Shown here: one piece after another, positions 44,501-59,500 of the stretch
How positions within the stretch are numbered: position 1 is the stretch's first letter
How the letters are laid out: each line of letters starts with the position of its first letter
Source: Mimachlamys varia
Lineage: Eukaryota > Mollusca > Bivalvia > Pectinida > Pectinidae
Length of the DNA stretch: 64,000 nucleotides
Assembly (NCBI GenBank): GCA_947623455.1
Contig: OX392527.1
Location: 26,218,201 to 26,282,200 of the forward strand
Direction: 5' to 3'
Made by a program: the position numbers and the translations under genes
The notes under the pieces: generated by a model
Told to the model about the DNA's origin: nothing
Databases searched by the model: none
The model's input: the letters and a program-made list of their open reading frames with translations, nothing else

Positions 44501-47500
44501 TTACTTATTCTAGTGATTAATTGTTATAGCAAACTCTACCCAAGCAGCTTTCATTTTCCCCACTATTGTTTGTAAACAGTTTTGATTGGTCAAATCAGAA
44601 AAAGTGATGCTTTTGACTAGTGAAATCTCACAAGTGAAAAATATCAATTCTAATTAGGAAGAAAATGAGCTTTGGCTTGTGGATCTGCTTGACACTTTGA
44701 CCCCAAAATTTCAGAAAAAAACCCAGCTGTTATTTGACTTCCGAAATTGTGAAATATCAAAGTTCAACTGAAAGCTCTGATAATGTTACATAAACGCAGC
44801 AGTTTTTAACACAGCGTACATGCACATAAACCTTTCTTCATAAAAAAACATGATGTAGCTATATAGACTCCAGTGTTAACTCATTATTTGGGATGTTAAG
44901 GATTGCTGCCACTTTCTGATAATTTGAATATATTCCAGTATCAGTACCAATGAAATATGGATGTTTATGAAGTGTAATAAATATTTTAACATTCATCAGT
45001 TTTAAAGGTGATATGAATTGCAAGTCTTAATAGCTTACAGTTCTCAACACTAGTACATGCAATCCTGAAGGTTTTTCCTATCCTTCTAGATACGAAATCC
45101 TACTGATATATGTCATATTTGAAATTGAGCACATTTATCAAATGTCTATATAGCATATGATGTAAAAAAGCTATTTACTTCGCAGGTAATTTTGTTCTCA
45201 TCTGAAGTTTGTACTTGCTTCAGAAAAATACATGTGTCTAGATCTGCCACTTTTCTTGTGGCTTCATTCTTTGCTAGCTGTACCGTTCTTACCATCATCC
45301 TTGCTGGTGGAGCTAACACAATTTTATCCAATCATGTAGCTTGTTGCATGGTCAAAACTCACAAGTATTTCTCAGTGTTATCCTCATTTACATACAGTGT
45401 CTGCTGAGATAGAATTGTGATATTTGGTTTTCAACCATAACTAAGCCAAATTAAATCGTACTAGCTCAAACATTTTATTTTGTGCAAGTTTATTGTCATT
45501 TATTTATTGCCAGCATAAGTTTGGGTCACAATTGGTGACCGGTAGTGTCCAGCACCGAGTTTATACCATCCTGTCAACATGAACTAAAGACATTCACTAA
45601 TATAATCGTATAGGCCAAAGGTCAAGGGGTAATTGTGAAGTACTGGCCACAGAAAAATGAATTGGGAGAGATTTGGTGTATTTTCTGAATTAATTTCGTG
45701 TTATGAATAGAATCTTGCACTCGTGTCAATGTAATATAGAATTTTTTAAACTTGTTAAATAAATTAATTAAATATGACATTATTGTCAGTCTCCTAAAGG
45801 CTAGTGGCATATTAAATTATTGAACTTGTTAACTTCGTTTTATATTGCATTTTAAACACTCATGTAAGATCCTCTATTGACATCTTGGTCCATTAGAGCT
45901 GGGTACCACAAAATCAAATGTACCACGGTATTTAGGCAAATACTGCGGTACGTACCACGGTATACCACCTTGATTGAATGTTTGAGTTAGATAAAGGTTT
46001 CGGGCTGTTTTTGTTCTGAAGCCAATCCACAAAAGGCCTGTCATAAGTTTCTCGTTGTGTTATCCTCTAATATTGTTTGAGTGAAGCTATATCTGTCCTA
46101 GTTGATCAACAAACTTATAGGAAATTATTATTAGACCATATTGGAATTTCAATTGATCTATGTAACAAATAGTTCTTTCAAATTGATAAGTTAAATGAAA
46201 GTCCCCAAAAAACCGGTACAGGACTTAATGTACCACGGTACGTACCATCAAAACTTTATACCACAGTATACCGGTAAAACCGCCCAGCCCTATGGTCCAT
46301 AACCTGAAGCTATTGGTAATCCTTTTTATTTGAACACTGTAAACACAAAGTTTACATCCAATGATATATATCTCAATTATTTAATGTACATCATCATATT
46401 ATATGCACTGCTATAATTGCTCAGTCTTATTTAGCAGTGTCAGATGTGCTTCAACTCCTCATGGTTCTTTTGTAGTCATTCTGTACACTTAGATGACCTG
46501 TTAAACAGTTGTTGATTACTGTAGATCTGAGGAGCATGCCATTACACTTATATGTTTACCACAGATATAGCCGAGTTACTATTGTTTATAGCTATAGAGA
46601 TGGTCCAAACATTGACATTGAGTGTTTCTGTACAACAAGAAATAGTGTTGTGTGACTTGTGTCATAAGCATATTTATATGATTTTTTATTTTTTATTTCT
46701 GACTGATAATTGTAATCTTGAAGCCTTTTTGCATCTGTCTGGTGATGCTGTACAACTTCTGTCAGCTAGGAAGACATGCTCCCGCAAAGAGAAGCTAGGA
46801 TACTATGCTTAATGTTAACAACTTAACAGCTCTAGCAAAACAAAGTCTGCATGCAATTTTGTCGTAGGTCATTAGCTGTAGTGTATTTACTTCTCCTTCT
46901 CTGGTATTGATCCAGCTCAGTAGGAAGTGCTGCTTAATGAAATAGCTTAAAGGTTACGTATTGTTTGATTTGTTATGAGCTTTCAATATTGCATTACTGG
47001 TGGGTGATCAGAGTTTGTTCCAGTTGTTTTGGTGGTATTACTTTATCTAAATGTATCATCATTTCACATTATGAATTATAATTTATGTTCAGTGGTAGCA
47101 ATCCTTTTAGTAAACTGTGTGGTTACAGGTATATAGATATCTTTGGTCAGACAAAGTGCTAGCTCTGATCTGGTTGGAGTGATCAAGAGGTGGTATATAA
47201 TGAAAGGAAAAGTTTTGTTTGCTAGTTATTCAATGACACATTCAGCACATGTTCTGTACATTTAACATGGTATGTTTTCAGTTTTAAGTTTACATTCTCA
47301 CAGATGAAACTTTTAAGTCAGTTCATATACAATGTAATTATGATGATCATCAGTTCATTTCCATTATGTATACCTTGTTATACAAAAAGATAAGTTTACA
47401 GTTACTCATGAATAGACTGTGTTTAAGCGACCTGTTGTGTACATACTTGCAATGAAAGATTTGATTATGCCCAGTGAAATGTAAATGTTGCCCATCTGAA

Positions 47501-50500
47501 GTATTTTCAATGTTAAATGTGGTTGTGTGGAAAAGTCCTTTAGTTGTATCATACAATTATGTGTATTTGAGGTCTGCAGGACATTTTTGCAAATTTTTCT
47601 TTTACATAGCTGCTAAGTGCTGATGTTAGTGGTGACAAAAATGTTTAAATAATTTTCCAAGGATAACTCATTAGCTATTTCTGTTTCAGGTGCTTAGGCC
47701 AAGGCTGTATCAAATGATGATTTTAAAGCGAAATCAGATTGTTGATATGATCTCTTGTGTCCACAGGTGGCATCGTACCTCGCCGAACAGGACATTGAGG
47801 ATGATGTCGATGACCAAGACCTGGAGCCTTCCACTTTCCTGCTGCCAACTGAGGGCATGGAAGCTTCCAATCTGCCATCTATAGACCCAGAGACGCACGC
47901 ACGCCTGGAAGCTCTGTTAGAGGCTGCAGGTAAGGTGGCATGGTTTTTATGGCATCATTAACTCTTTACCACTCATAAGCGTGTCTGGACGCCTGTCCGT
48001 TATTTCCACAGAAGCGTGTCTGGACGCATGCATCGCATTTACTCACAAGCGACCGAGAACGCATGGCCATGTTTTCCGCGGAAGCGTGTTTCCCCGTGTA
48101 CCTATTTATAAACTAAATATCTCGGCCACTGTACATGACTGGACTGAATGACGTATACCTGCGTGTAGCTCTGTGATTGGTCAATATAATTAGATACTTT
48201 TTATAGATCATCACCTTGACCTTGTGACGTAATTCAGTCAAGAAATCGCAAAATGTCAACTTGTGAAAGCGTGGCTAGAAACGTAATGGCGGCCGAGCCG
48301 GGAACGAATTCCAATGAGGAAATTTTCAACTCTGACGATTCAGATTCGGATAGATTTTATGGTTTTTCAAACAAGAAGGATTCAGGCATTGAAAGTGATG
48401 TAGTTTTTAGTAGTGACAGTGACTCAGGTTGGCGATGAGAGCGACAAAGACAACCCGGAAGCGTTCAACCCTACTCACTGCTACGGCGATCAACCGTGTG
48501 AACTTAACGATGTTATTGTTCATGCTTTTCCGCAAGAAACTCGACCAGTATTGCGTGATGGTTTTAATATTGATACTACTACACCTTTAGATTAGTTTAA
48601 TCTCGTCTTTAAGCCAGAAAGTTCGGTAGATATCGTGCGATATACTAATGATTACACCCGGCGGAAATGTGAGAAAAATGGTTGAGAAGATCAGATATGG
48701 TACACTACATTACAGAAAACGAAACGAAATGTCTGCCTGCCAATGCTTATCTTTATGGGAGTATTTCAATTACCATCTTACAAAGACTTTAGGTTTAAAG
48801 ACATATTTTTAGAAAATGAAGGGATCAAATCTGTAATAACAGTAAAAAAATATGAAAAACTATTTTTTTGCAAATATTCATCCGTTGCACATCAATGTTT
48901 TGCAATAAATCTATTGAAACTTGCATATACTTCTGATTTTGAAATTTAAATATGTATCAAAATATTGTGCAGGTTCCACTGAAACAAAAAATGTATACTT
49001 ATAATACCATATTTTGTTGAATATTATCTGAAAAATAAGTTTTAAAAACACACATCAATTTTGAATAAAAATTGCAAAAATGCCTGAGGAAATGGGTGCA
49101 CAAATTATACACTGTTGCAGAGGTTGGAACAGAGCCAACTCTAACACCCCACCAAGTAAAATAGATACAATGTTGCAACAATGTTCGAGTGGTAAAGAGG
49201 TAATATTCAACACTTGTTTCTTCATGTTCAGCGTCATTGCATAGGTTTGTTGTCAGCTTTCATTTAAAATGAACAAAATTAAGATATTTATTTTTATCTA
49301 TGACAGAAGAGGTAACAGAGTAAACATATGCTTGTGAAATTAGGACCAAACAAAGGAGTAATGTAAGAACTGCAAGTGTCTTCATTTAATTTTGTTGTGA
49401 AGCAAGAACCATTTTTCAGCTCTGTGTCTGCTTTGGTTCTTTTTTGGCGCATTAGGTATTGGAAAGCTTTCCACTGCAGATGGAAAGGCTCTAACTGATC
49501 CAGAAGTCTTAAGGAAACTCACATCATCAGTCAGCTGTGCTCTAGACGAAGCAGCACAAGCCCTTCATAGGATGAGGGCAGAACAACAAGGCCAGCTAGG
49601 GGTCATTGAGGGGTGAGTTATTGGGGAAATCAGTCTAAACAACCAATGTGATCAAGAAAATTTGTATTCTGATTACGACATAAATGATCATATAATGTTT
49701 TAATGTTTATTGTTTGTATTCAAGTTAAGACAGAACATTTAGCTAAAATCTAATGGTTATAACGTTCTGATAGCTAAGTTAAGAAGTCCTTTTAGGGTTG
49801 AACAGGGAAGAGTAAAACACTGAAAATGTTAAATCTAATGCTTTTCTAGTGTACAAGTCAATTTGTGGCACATATAAATTCTTCAACATTTTTTCTGTCC
49901 TAGCTCAAGGTCATTAGCAGAGGCCTGTAGTGATGGAGATGTACCCACAGTTCGGAAACTGCTGCATGAGGGAGGCAGTGTCCACGAGACAACGGAGGAA
50001 GGGGAAAGTCTTCTGTCTCTGGCTTGTTCTGCGGGATACTATGAACTTGCACAGGTAAATCCCACTCTCATTGCTACTTTTATTTAATTGCTATCTATGT
50101 TATTGTAAGATGCTTTAGATTGGCTTGTGCTAGCTAGATAGGGCGCTATACTGTCAAATGTTGTATATTTATTTATTTAAGATGCAAGATATGAAATTTT
50201 ATTAGAAATATTTAGAAGCTTCTGGTATCCTATTAAAACAAAAATGACCAAATAAATGATATGTATTGCTTTTTTGTAAAAGAATAAATCTTTCTGATGT
50301 GATACTCGGATAATTCAGTAATCAAGTAATATGTGATTGTGAACCGTGATGTGCTTCATTGTAGAGGTTTAACATTATCTTATTTCTATTAATATTAACG
50401 ATGTGTATGTGCAGGTGTTGTTAGCCATGAAAGCCAATGTTGAAGACCGGGGCATTAAGGGAGATTGTACACCTCTAATGGAAGCTGCCAGTGGGGGATA

Positions 50501-53500
50501 TGTTGATATCGTCAAGCTGCTTATCACCCATGGAGCAGATGTTAATGCCCAGTCATCTGCCGGTAGGTCATTCTCTGTTGTATGGAGTATTAACTTTGAC
50601 CTTATTCTGCACTTGTACTGTCTCTGCAGTGACATTTTTACTGGATTGTTTCTATGGTCAGATTTGATTATTTAAGTTTAATAAAAAATTAATTGGCAAA
50701 ACAACTATTGTAATATCATATATATTTTAGCTAATGCTAAACGATTGAGATATTGGATCAGAATAACTTATTGAAAAAAGTAATAATATGTAGAGTATTT
50801 CATAAAATCAATTAATGGTGAAATATTTAGGACATGTGTTACTTTAATGACAACAGGAAGAAAGCTGTGTAATTTTATGACCATCTTAGAAGTCTACACA
50901 TTTGTGATTGGATAAAATAATATAAAAAAATAAAATAAGGAAATTATTAAAAGAATTTTAACATTTAGATAGAATGAAGAATATATTATTGTGGAAAGCA
51001 TCAAATGAATGGAAATGAAAATAATGATATGTTATTACTGTACTAGGTAACACTCCTTTACACTATGCCGCCTGTGGTGGCTACGAGGACGTAGTGCAAG
51101 TGCTGATAGATGCTGGTGCAAACGTGGAACAGCATAACGAAAATGGACACACACCTCTTATGGAGTCGGCCAGTGCAGGACATGTTGGTGTGGCTCGCAT
51201 ACTCCTCAGTTCTGGTGCTGGCATAAACACCCACTCAAACGAGTTCAAGGAAAGTGCTCTGACCCTGGCCTGCTACAAGGGTAAGCTGGGATGAACCTTA
51301 AAGATTTACTGTAGGTAAAAAAATTCATGAAAATAGATTATTTCATGAAAGGGCAGAAGTATAACATCTTTCACACAGTTGTTTTGGAGCCTATTCATTT
51401 AAATGGCTATGTCAGATTGTGCACTGGCAGGTTGCTTTGAGAAATAATAATGAAAATAATAATGGTTTCCAAGCTGGTAATTTATAGGTAAACTTTATCG
51501 TAAAAATGCTTTACCTTTACTATAATAGCAGTGATTGTGTGTTGACAGGCCACCTGGAGATGGTGAAGTTCCTGTTGGAGGCCGGAGCTGACCAGGAACA
51601 CAAGACTGATGAGATGCACACAGCACTAATGGAGGCTTCCATGGATGGACATGTGGAGGTAGCCCGCCTCCTTCTTGACAGTGGTGCACAGGTTGGTACA
51701 TTGTAAATAGTTAAAATCAGCTACATGGCTTGATTAATTGAATGGTAAATATTTTGCACTGACAAGGCAAAATAAAGGTATCAAAATGACATACTACATG
51801 TGTATGAGTTAAGTATCATCATTATTGAAAAAATCATGCATAGATAAGTAATTTTAAGCCTTGTATTTCTGTTGAAAAAATAATGCGTATATAAGTAATT
51901 TTAAGCATTGTATATCTGTTTGAAGGTGAACATGCCCGCAGACAGTTTTGAGTCGCCCCTGACCCTGGCTGCCTGTGGAGGCCATGTCGACCTTGCTAGT
52001 CTGCTGATAGAGCGAGGAGCTAACCTGGAGGAAGTTAATGATGAGGGATACACACCACTCATGGAGGCCGCACGAGAGGGACACGAAGAGATGGTGGCTC
52101 TTCTCCTGGCTCATGGTACGTATTTGCTTTCCCTAATAAAACTTTTAGAACGTGTAGAAATATTTGTGTTTGGGATATAAAAGACAACATTAGAGTTATG
52201 CAAACATTTTCATATAAAGTTTATTGATCTGTCGTAGTACTTACTTAGCTTCTTAGCATTTGTAAGGTGGGTCATAGGAAAAAGATGTTTATGATAAGAT
52301 TAACAATGTGTAATGTATGGTGAAGTATATATTAACAATGTGTAATGTATGGTAAAGTATAGATTAACAGTGTGTAAAGTATAGTGAAATATAGACTTAA
52401 CAATGTGTAATGTATGGTTGTCTGTGTGTAGGAGCTGACATTAATGCCCAGACAGAGGAGACCCAGGAGACAGCCCTAACCTTGGCCTGTTGTGGGGGAT
52501 TTCTGGAGGTTGCGGACTTCCTCATTAAGGCAGGTGCCGACATTGAGCTTGGCTGCAGCACACCACTGATGGAAGCTGCCCAGGAGGGTCACCTAGAGTT
52601 AGTTAGGTACCTCCTCAAAGCAGGTCAGTTTCCCAGTCTTTAGGACTTTAAGCAAAACGTATTGTGGATTTTTTCCTCAAGGGGAAATCGAGAGAGGAAA
52701 TTTCTAAAATAATTTTCCCATAATGAAATTCATTAGTTTAATTGAAAAGCAAGAAATTATAGATAGCTTCCTGACTGAAATTTAATTTTCAAGATACATT
52801 AATTGATGGATATCATCTGAACTAACTTGATAGCTGAAATTTAATGAATTTCATTGTATATCAACAGGTGCTAATGTACGTGCACAGACAGGAACAGGAG
52901 ACACTGCTCTGACATACGCATGTGAAAATGGTCATACTGATGTAGCAGAAGTTCTACTCCAGCATGGAGCTGACCTGGTGAGACAAATGAACATCATCAC
53001 TGAAGATCCAATATTTCCAGCTTAGCTACATTTTTGTGAATTTCTGAAGATCCAATATTTCCAGCTTAGCTACATTTTTGTGAATTTCTGAAGATCCAAT
53101 ATTTCCAGCTTAGCTACATTTTTGCGAATTTCTACCTGTATTCGAACCTTGTAACCTTGACTCGAATACTTATATTGGAAGGTTGCATTGTATTTAAAAT
53201 TGATACTATCTATAATTGATTGTCGTTAAGAATGATTTAAAGCTGATTTCTTACAAAACTAATGCTTTGTTATCAAGATGTACTGGTAAAGGTATATTAT
53301 GTTTGCTAGGAACATGAGTCTGAGGGAGGAAGGACACCATTGATGAAGGCTGCTAGGGCAGGTCACCTGTGTACAGTACAGTTCCTTATCAGTAAAGGTA
53401 TGCTATACATTTAAACAGACTAAGGCTTTGGCTATACCTGTGGCATGTTAAATAACATGTAAAATGTATTGTCTGTCCATATGATTGTCTCTTTTGACTT

Positions 53501-56500
53501 AACTGCCTGAAAAAAATTCTTGGAAAATGTTTGATTTCTTTGATTCGGAGAAGTGAACTTGCTGATTGTTTGTTATAGGGGCCGATGTGAACAGACAGAC
53601 ATCCACCAATGACCACACAGTGCTGTCCCTGGCTTGTGCAGGTGGTCATTTGGCCGTAGTAGAACTCATGCTGGCCCATGGTGGTGACCCGGCACACAAA
53701 CTCAAGGTAAGCTCAACCTTAGGGCTTGGTCAAATCCATTTATGTCTGGTGATTACTTCAACCCTTATAAACAAGTAATTAACTTAAATCGTATAAAGGC
53801 AAGTTATCTAGATATAATGTAGTGAATTGAAGTAGGGTTAGACCAAAATGTTACTTTGAGTAGTGTGGTACTGCTGATTTAAAGGAAAGCAGATTTAGGT
53901 CAGGTGCATTAAGAAATAACTTACCTTATTGAAATTGAATAAGAAAGTACATCAGATTTTGATATTTTGCTCTTCAGGATGGGTCCACCATGATAATTGA
54001 GGCGGCAAAAGGAGGTCATACCCAAGTGGTAAAGCTGCTGTTGGAATACCCAAACCGGGTCCTCATGAACTCCTCGCCTGACCTTGCCCAGCTTACTGAT
54101 CCTCATCTGTCTGAGGTAATGCATGTGTGTACACTACAGAATAACGAAACAAGTGTAACAAAAGTAGAAACATGTCTATGATCCAGTAGAGTAACACAAT
54201 TTCCTGGAAGAGTTGTTCTTTTTTTGTCCTCTTGCAAGGATTTGTCACATGGCCTTTTTAACTTCAAAAAATACTTTTGAATTTTAAACAGCATGATATC
54301 CTGAAGATGTTTTATTGAATAATGGGCTGATATTTTTTTTACCTTTTTGTACATCTTTCAGCTGACAAATTTTTGTGTGATCACTGTGCATTGTATACTT
54401 TATTTTGACAGGCTCGTGTTCCGGTTCATGGTCTAGCCAATATAGTCCCACCCAGTGATCCAGATTCAACGCCATCCACCAACTTTACGCCCAACATACA
54501 ACCAGGTATAACAAAATCCTTTAATGGAGTGTGAGAAAGATCTGTTCAATTTTTTTTTAGTTGTACAATTTTTTTTTTTATTTTGAAAATAGAAAATTGA
54601 AATATTATCTTTGCACGATTAATCTAATAATTTGTAGTTGAAGCTAGTTATTGAAATTTCCTTAACGCTGTAATACAGGCAATTTTCCTTTAACCCTTTG
54701 GCTGCTACACGCGGCAAATGCCACGCCGATAAAAATGGCCCTCGCTGCTACATGCGTCATAAGTCGTTTCTCGACTCGTAGTTTTCAATCGGTTGTCGGG
54801 AAATGCACTCTCCTGTCTGTGACTATATTTATGTCTTAAACCGAAAGTAGAATGCTTCTGATTGGTCTGACGTCATTACTTTCGATATTCTCGGGAGTTT
54901 TTGTAAATAAAAACGAAAAAGTCATAAGAGAACGCAAGTTGGGAATTTTTGCTTACAAAATGGCCGCAAAGTCGAAGTGAGACGAAGCTATCCTTCTCTA
55001 ACATCGATTCCGATAGTAATAAAGAGTTTGTATAGTTCAAAGTTCTAATAATGAATCGATTAGATGGGACAAAGTCAGCAACACTTGAATGCATTTTTTT
55101 TATATTGACGAAAGCAGGAAATATTGGCTGACCCTTCTCACATGTGACGAAGGTAGGCTCGTTTATCGGTACCAAATAAACAATGAATTTACCAACGTTT
55201 CAAATTCGATTTTCAGAAAGGATATTTGTTTAAATATTTATCTGTGATGAAAGATTAATTACATCCTGAATCAGATAAATTAGTATGCTGAAATTTGCGG
55301 CAAGATGATATGAAAGACAGAAAAAACACGTAGCAACAAAAAGTGTCGGCAAGCTTTGAAGTTACCTGATCATATTTTTACCTGAGAATCGCCGAGAATA
55401 TTCAGTTTGAGAAAAAAAAATACATTGATAGAATGTTTCTCTGTTTTGATGTGCAATAAGAAACGTTTACTTTTGTGATTTTATTGAGAAATTCTAGGTT
55501 TAAATCAAATCAATTAAAAAATTACCTTTTCTTACCGGTATTTTCACCTGCACACTTAACAACAGGTACAACATTGGAACAAGTCACACAAACATAAACT
55601 AGAGATAACAACAAAATATTTTCATAGAACATTTATTTACCTAATATAAATATTTTTCAAGTTATGATCATTTGAAATCAACACTAAATTGCATTAGATA
55701 TTACATAAATAATTCAGCACTGAGGGCCATTGCTTTACAAATCAATGCAGCAGCCTAAGGGTTAAGATGAACACTTAAATAGTACATGCATTAACCTTAT
55801 TACAAGCTCAATATCCTTCTTTTCAGGGGCTACGACAAAGAAACCGGGAGAGAAAGATATCAATATCCCAGTCAGAACTCAAGAGGTTTGGAAAAATGTA
55901 CAGAAAAATATTGGCAAAAGGCCACATAATGGAAATGGTGAGACTGTCGTAAAATCGAACAAGTCCAATGTTCCCTTGCCACCATCAGATGTTACATCAA
56001 ATAATGCCCAATATCAATATGGGGAGATAGGAAGTTTGCCTGATTTGATTCCAGAAGAAACTCTTGATGTGAAAGCAAGAGAGCGTTTAGAGGCTATCAT
56101 TAACAATGTGATGGACAAAGAATTGGACAATACATCCACGAAGGAGGAACAAATTTTGCGCAAACAACAGATTTTACAGGAGTTGCAAAAGGTTGAGAGA
56201 GAACTTCAAGAAAAGGCACAGGCCCAACTGCTGATCAGTGCTCAGCACCAAAGGGAACAGCAACAACAACAGCAACATTTACAACAAGTTCTACAACAAG
56301 GGGCCAAGGTCCTGCAGCGCACCCTCGAAGTCCAAGTCAAGCGCAAGCAGGATGAATCTCCGGCAGACGGTCAGTCTACGGATGACCAAGATAATCAGGA
56401 TCTGGCCGAGTCCTCGCAAGGGTCCAATGACCTGGATAAACAGGTCACTAGTCTGTTTGCTCCTGATGGGTCCACTGTAGGACAGATCGTGTTCCCCAAT

Positions 56501-59500
56501 ATACCATATGATGGGCTGTTACCTGTAACCTCTAGTCAGACCCCCCAGCCTGGCACAGAGGTTGTTATGGAGGGTAACAAGGAAGCCTGGGCCAGAAACA
56601 ATGGAAATGTGCCAGTCAAGCGGAACGGTAACAAAGCAGGGACACGTGGCAGCGGGGGTATGAAGGTCTCAAACACAACTACTGCTACCACCACTACAAC
56701 TACTGCCACCTCTTCATCACAAGTCAACGGGGTCGCGAATGTTGATCAGGGTAAGTAGAAGTACTCCGAAAAAATGTGTTGCACAAAACAATTTTGATAT
56801 ATAATTGATAGAAATTGCTGCCTTTAATGCTTAATCATTGGTGAAGGACAAATTGGTTTGAACATTAAGTTTAAAAAAAGGGGGATCTTATCTAATGTAA
56901 ATGGCACAGTGAAACAGGCTTTTTAGAATGTACATAGAAAGAAACAGAAGAATAACAACATGGGCGGAATGTGATAAACAATAGAAATGGGAATGTAATG
57001 AATATTCACATATTATGTGCTGTGAAGGATTCATCACAGTGATGCTAATGTGTGGGTAAGAGTGGGTGCCAGAGAGTGAGTGTATAATTGCACAAGCATA
57101 TGAGTGGACAAAGATTCTGTTAGTAAATGTTTTCTTTTTAATTTTCAAATGCTTAATTTTTTACTATTAAATATTCAGCTTTAATTATATTATATATTAT
57201 ATATATTGGTATTGATAGTTTAAATTAGAAAAAAACCGGAACTGAAGAAAATGGAAAGTAGCCTAAACTTTTGAATTCATTCATTATAGGTTTACAACAG
57301 CAAGGGGCTCCAGGTTTGCAGCAGACAGCGGGTAATGGTAATTCCACACTGGCACTGTACCGTCAGCAGATCCAGAACATCCACGCAGTACGCCAACAAC
57401 AGCAGCTGGCCGCTCCCCAGGTTCAGCAACAGCATACTCAGACAATCCAGTTCCCCCAGCTCCAGCTAACACCGGAGCAACAAGAACAGCTACTCCAAAT
57501 GCTTAGTCAGCAGACCCTGCCTGGCCAACCTCTGGCCCCACAACCTCTTGCTCAGCAACAGTTTCTTCAACAGCCTGCCCTGCCCCAGACAGGGGTCCAG
57601 CTTCTTCCACCTCCCCAGCCCCAGGGGGCGCCACCGGCAGGGCAGGCTCAGCAGACACAGGTGGTGCCCTCGTCTGCAGCAACAGCAGCTGCACTGACAC
57701 AACAGCAGTATCTCACCCAGCAGCAGCAACAACAGCTGCTTCAACAACAACAGCAGGCCCAGCTGCTGCAACAACAGCTTCAGCAGCAGATCAAACCGCC
57801 TCAGCCAGCGCCTCCAGCCGTCGCTATGCCAAAAAATGCACGCAAGCAGAGGAACCTGTACAATACCCAGACTATTTTACAACCTGGAACTGTCTTGTCA
57901 CCTGGCAGTGGTAGTCTGGAGAATATTACCCCACCACCCTCAACACCTCTAACTCCCAACCCCTCTCCTGCATCTCCGCAGAGTATTTCTCCACTGTGTG
58001 CTCCAATTGACCTGGATGCACAAACTGAGAGTAACCACGACACTGCATTGACTTTGGCCTGTCATGGTGGTCATTCAGAGCTAGTCAACCTTCTCCTGTC
58101 CAAGGGTGCTGATATTGAACACCGAGATAAGAAAGGTCAGTACTTGGCATTGGAATACAGCACCAATAAGATAAAGGCTTTTGAAGGGGAGGAGGAACAT
58201 TTCAAGTTTGATGAGAATGTTTTAAACTCTTTACATCCTTTGCAATCATGCTATAATGATTCAGTTATTATATAGAATGAAATTGATTGATCGATTTACA
58301 ACGCAATTATTTTAAAATTCTGGTAATTAGCATGACAAGAAAAGACAAGCCTATGTATATATACCATAATGTTTTGTCCTACAGTTGTAATCTAAAAAAA
58401 AAAGTGTAGTTTGGAATGGAAGGGTATGCATTGCTATAATCTGAGTGGTATTTATTGCAGGCTTCACACCCCTGATCCTGGCTGCCACAGCAGGTCATGT
58501 GGACGTGGTAGAGATCCTCTTGGACCATGGAGCTGACATGGAGGCTCAGTCAGAGCGAACCAAGGACACCCCACTTTCTCTGGCGTGCTCAGGGGGACGG
58601 TACGAGGTAAGTACGGTTTCTGCTCATTTAAAAAAAAGTTACCAACACCACTACTTGCAAGTCATTTGAGTAACAACAAGTACTTGTATTCTAATTAAAT
58701 GCAGATCATGAAGTTAAAGAATTTCAGTAGAAAAGCCACAAATGCTCTTTAGTTGTGCTGCCATAAGGCAATCCTACTACTTACATGTGTAGGTACAGTA
58801 TATGTATAACCAGTAAACATGTGCATTGTAATCTTATTTTTCTAATGTGAAAAGTAATTAAAGTGTTCTTTTTTTGAAAAATGTAGCAACTTTGAGCTGT
58901 TACCTAATGAATACAAGTGTTGTGAATCAAAGCAGTGTTTATTACATGATATTGCAATGTCTTATCTTCTGAAGGTTGTCGAGCTTCTGTTGGGGCGAGG
59001 TGCCAACAAGGAGCACAGGAATGTGTCCGACTACACCCCATTAAGTCTGGCTGCTTCAGGTGGATATGTTAACATCATCAAGTTGCTGCTGTCTCATGGA
59101 GCGGAAATCAATTCTAGGTAAATTAATCTGGAGGTTTTACAGATCAAGATATATTATTGAAGAATTCAAAAACTTATTTAGTCGTCTTCTATATATAATC
59201 ATGCTCCATAACGTTCAATCATGATACATTGATACTTTACGGAACAAGACAAAATGCACTGATGACTTTGGTTTTGTTTTTAGGACGGGTAGTAAGCTTG
59301 GAATATCCCCTTTGATGCTAGCAGCAATGAATGGTCACACACCAGCTGTGAAACTACTGCTGGACATGGGAAGTGATATCAATGCGCAGGTAAATCAAAT
59401 TAGGACAACAAAATGATTTCTTTGTTTAAGAAAAAAAATTTTATTGAGTCATTTAAGTTTTTGTAAGAATGCATTATAATGATGGTGTATTTGTTGACAG

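Larger units (their letters stand above)
41564..47766 (+). other. MASK intron 1 (6.2 kb)
   Basis: It holds the tRNA-like tandem array (43051-43676) and a hAT-type MITE (45894-46292). A 104-residue minus-strand frame (41779-42093) has protein-like composition but no recognised family. No other gene is seen. Confidence 0.85.

Noticed and set aside
57490..57774. Minus-strand Leu-rich ORF
   Set aside because: It is the antisense of the poly-Gln coding stretch of MASK exon 16.
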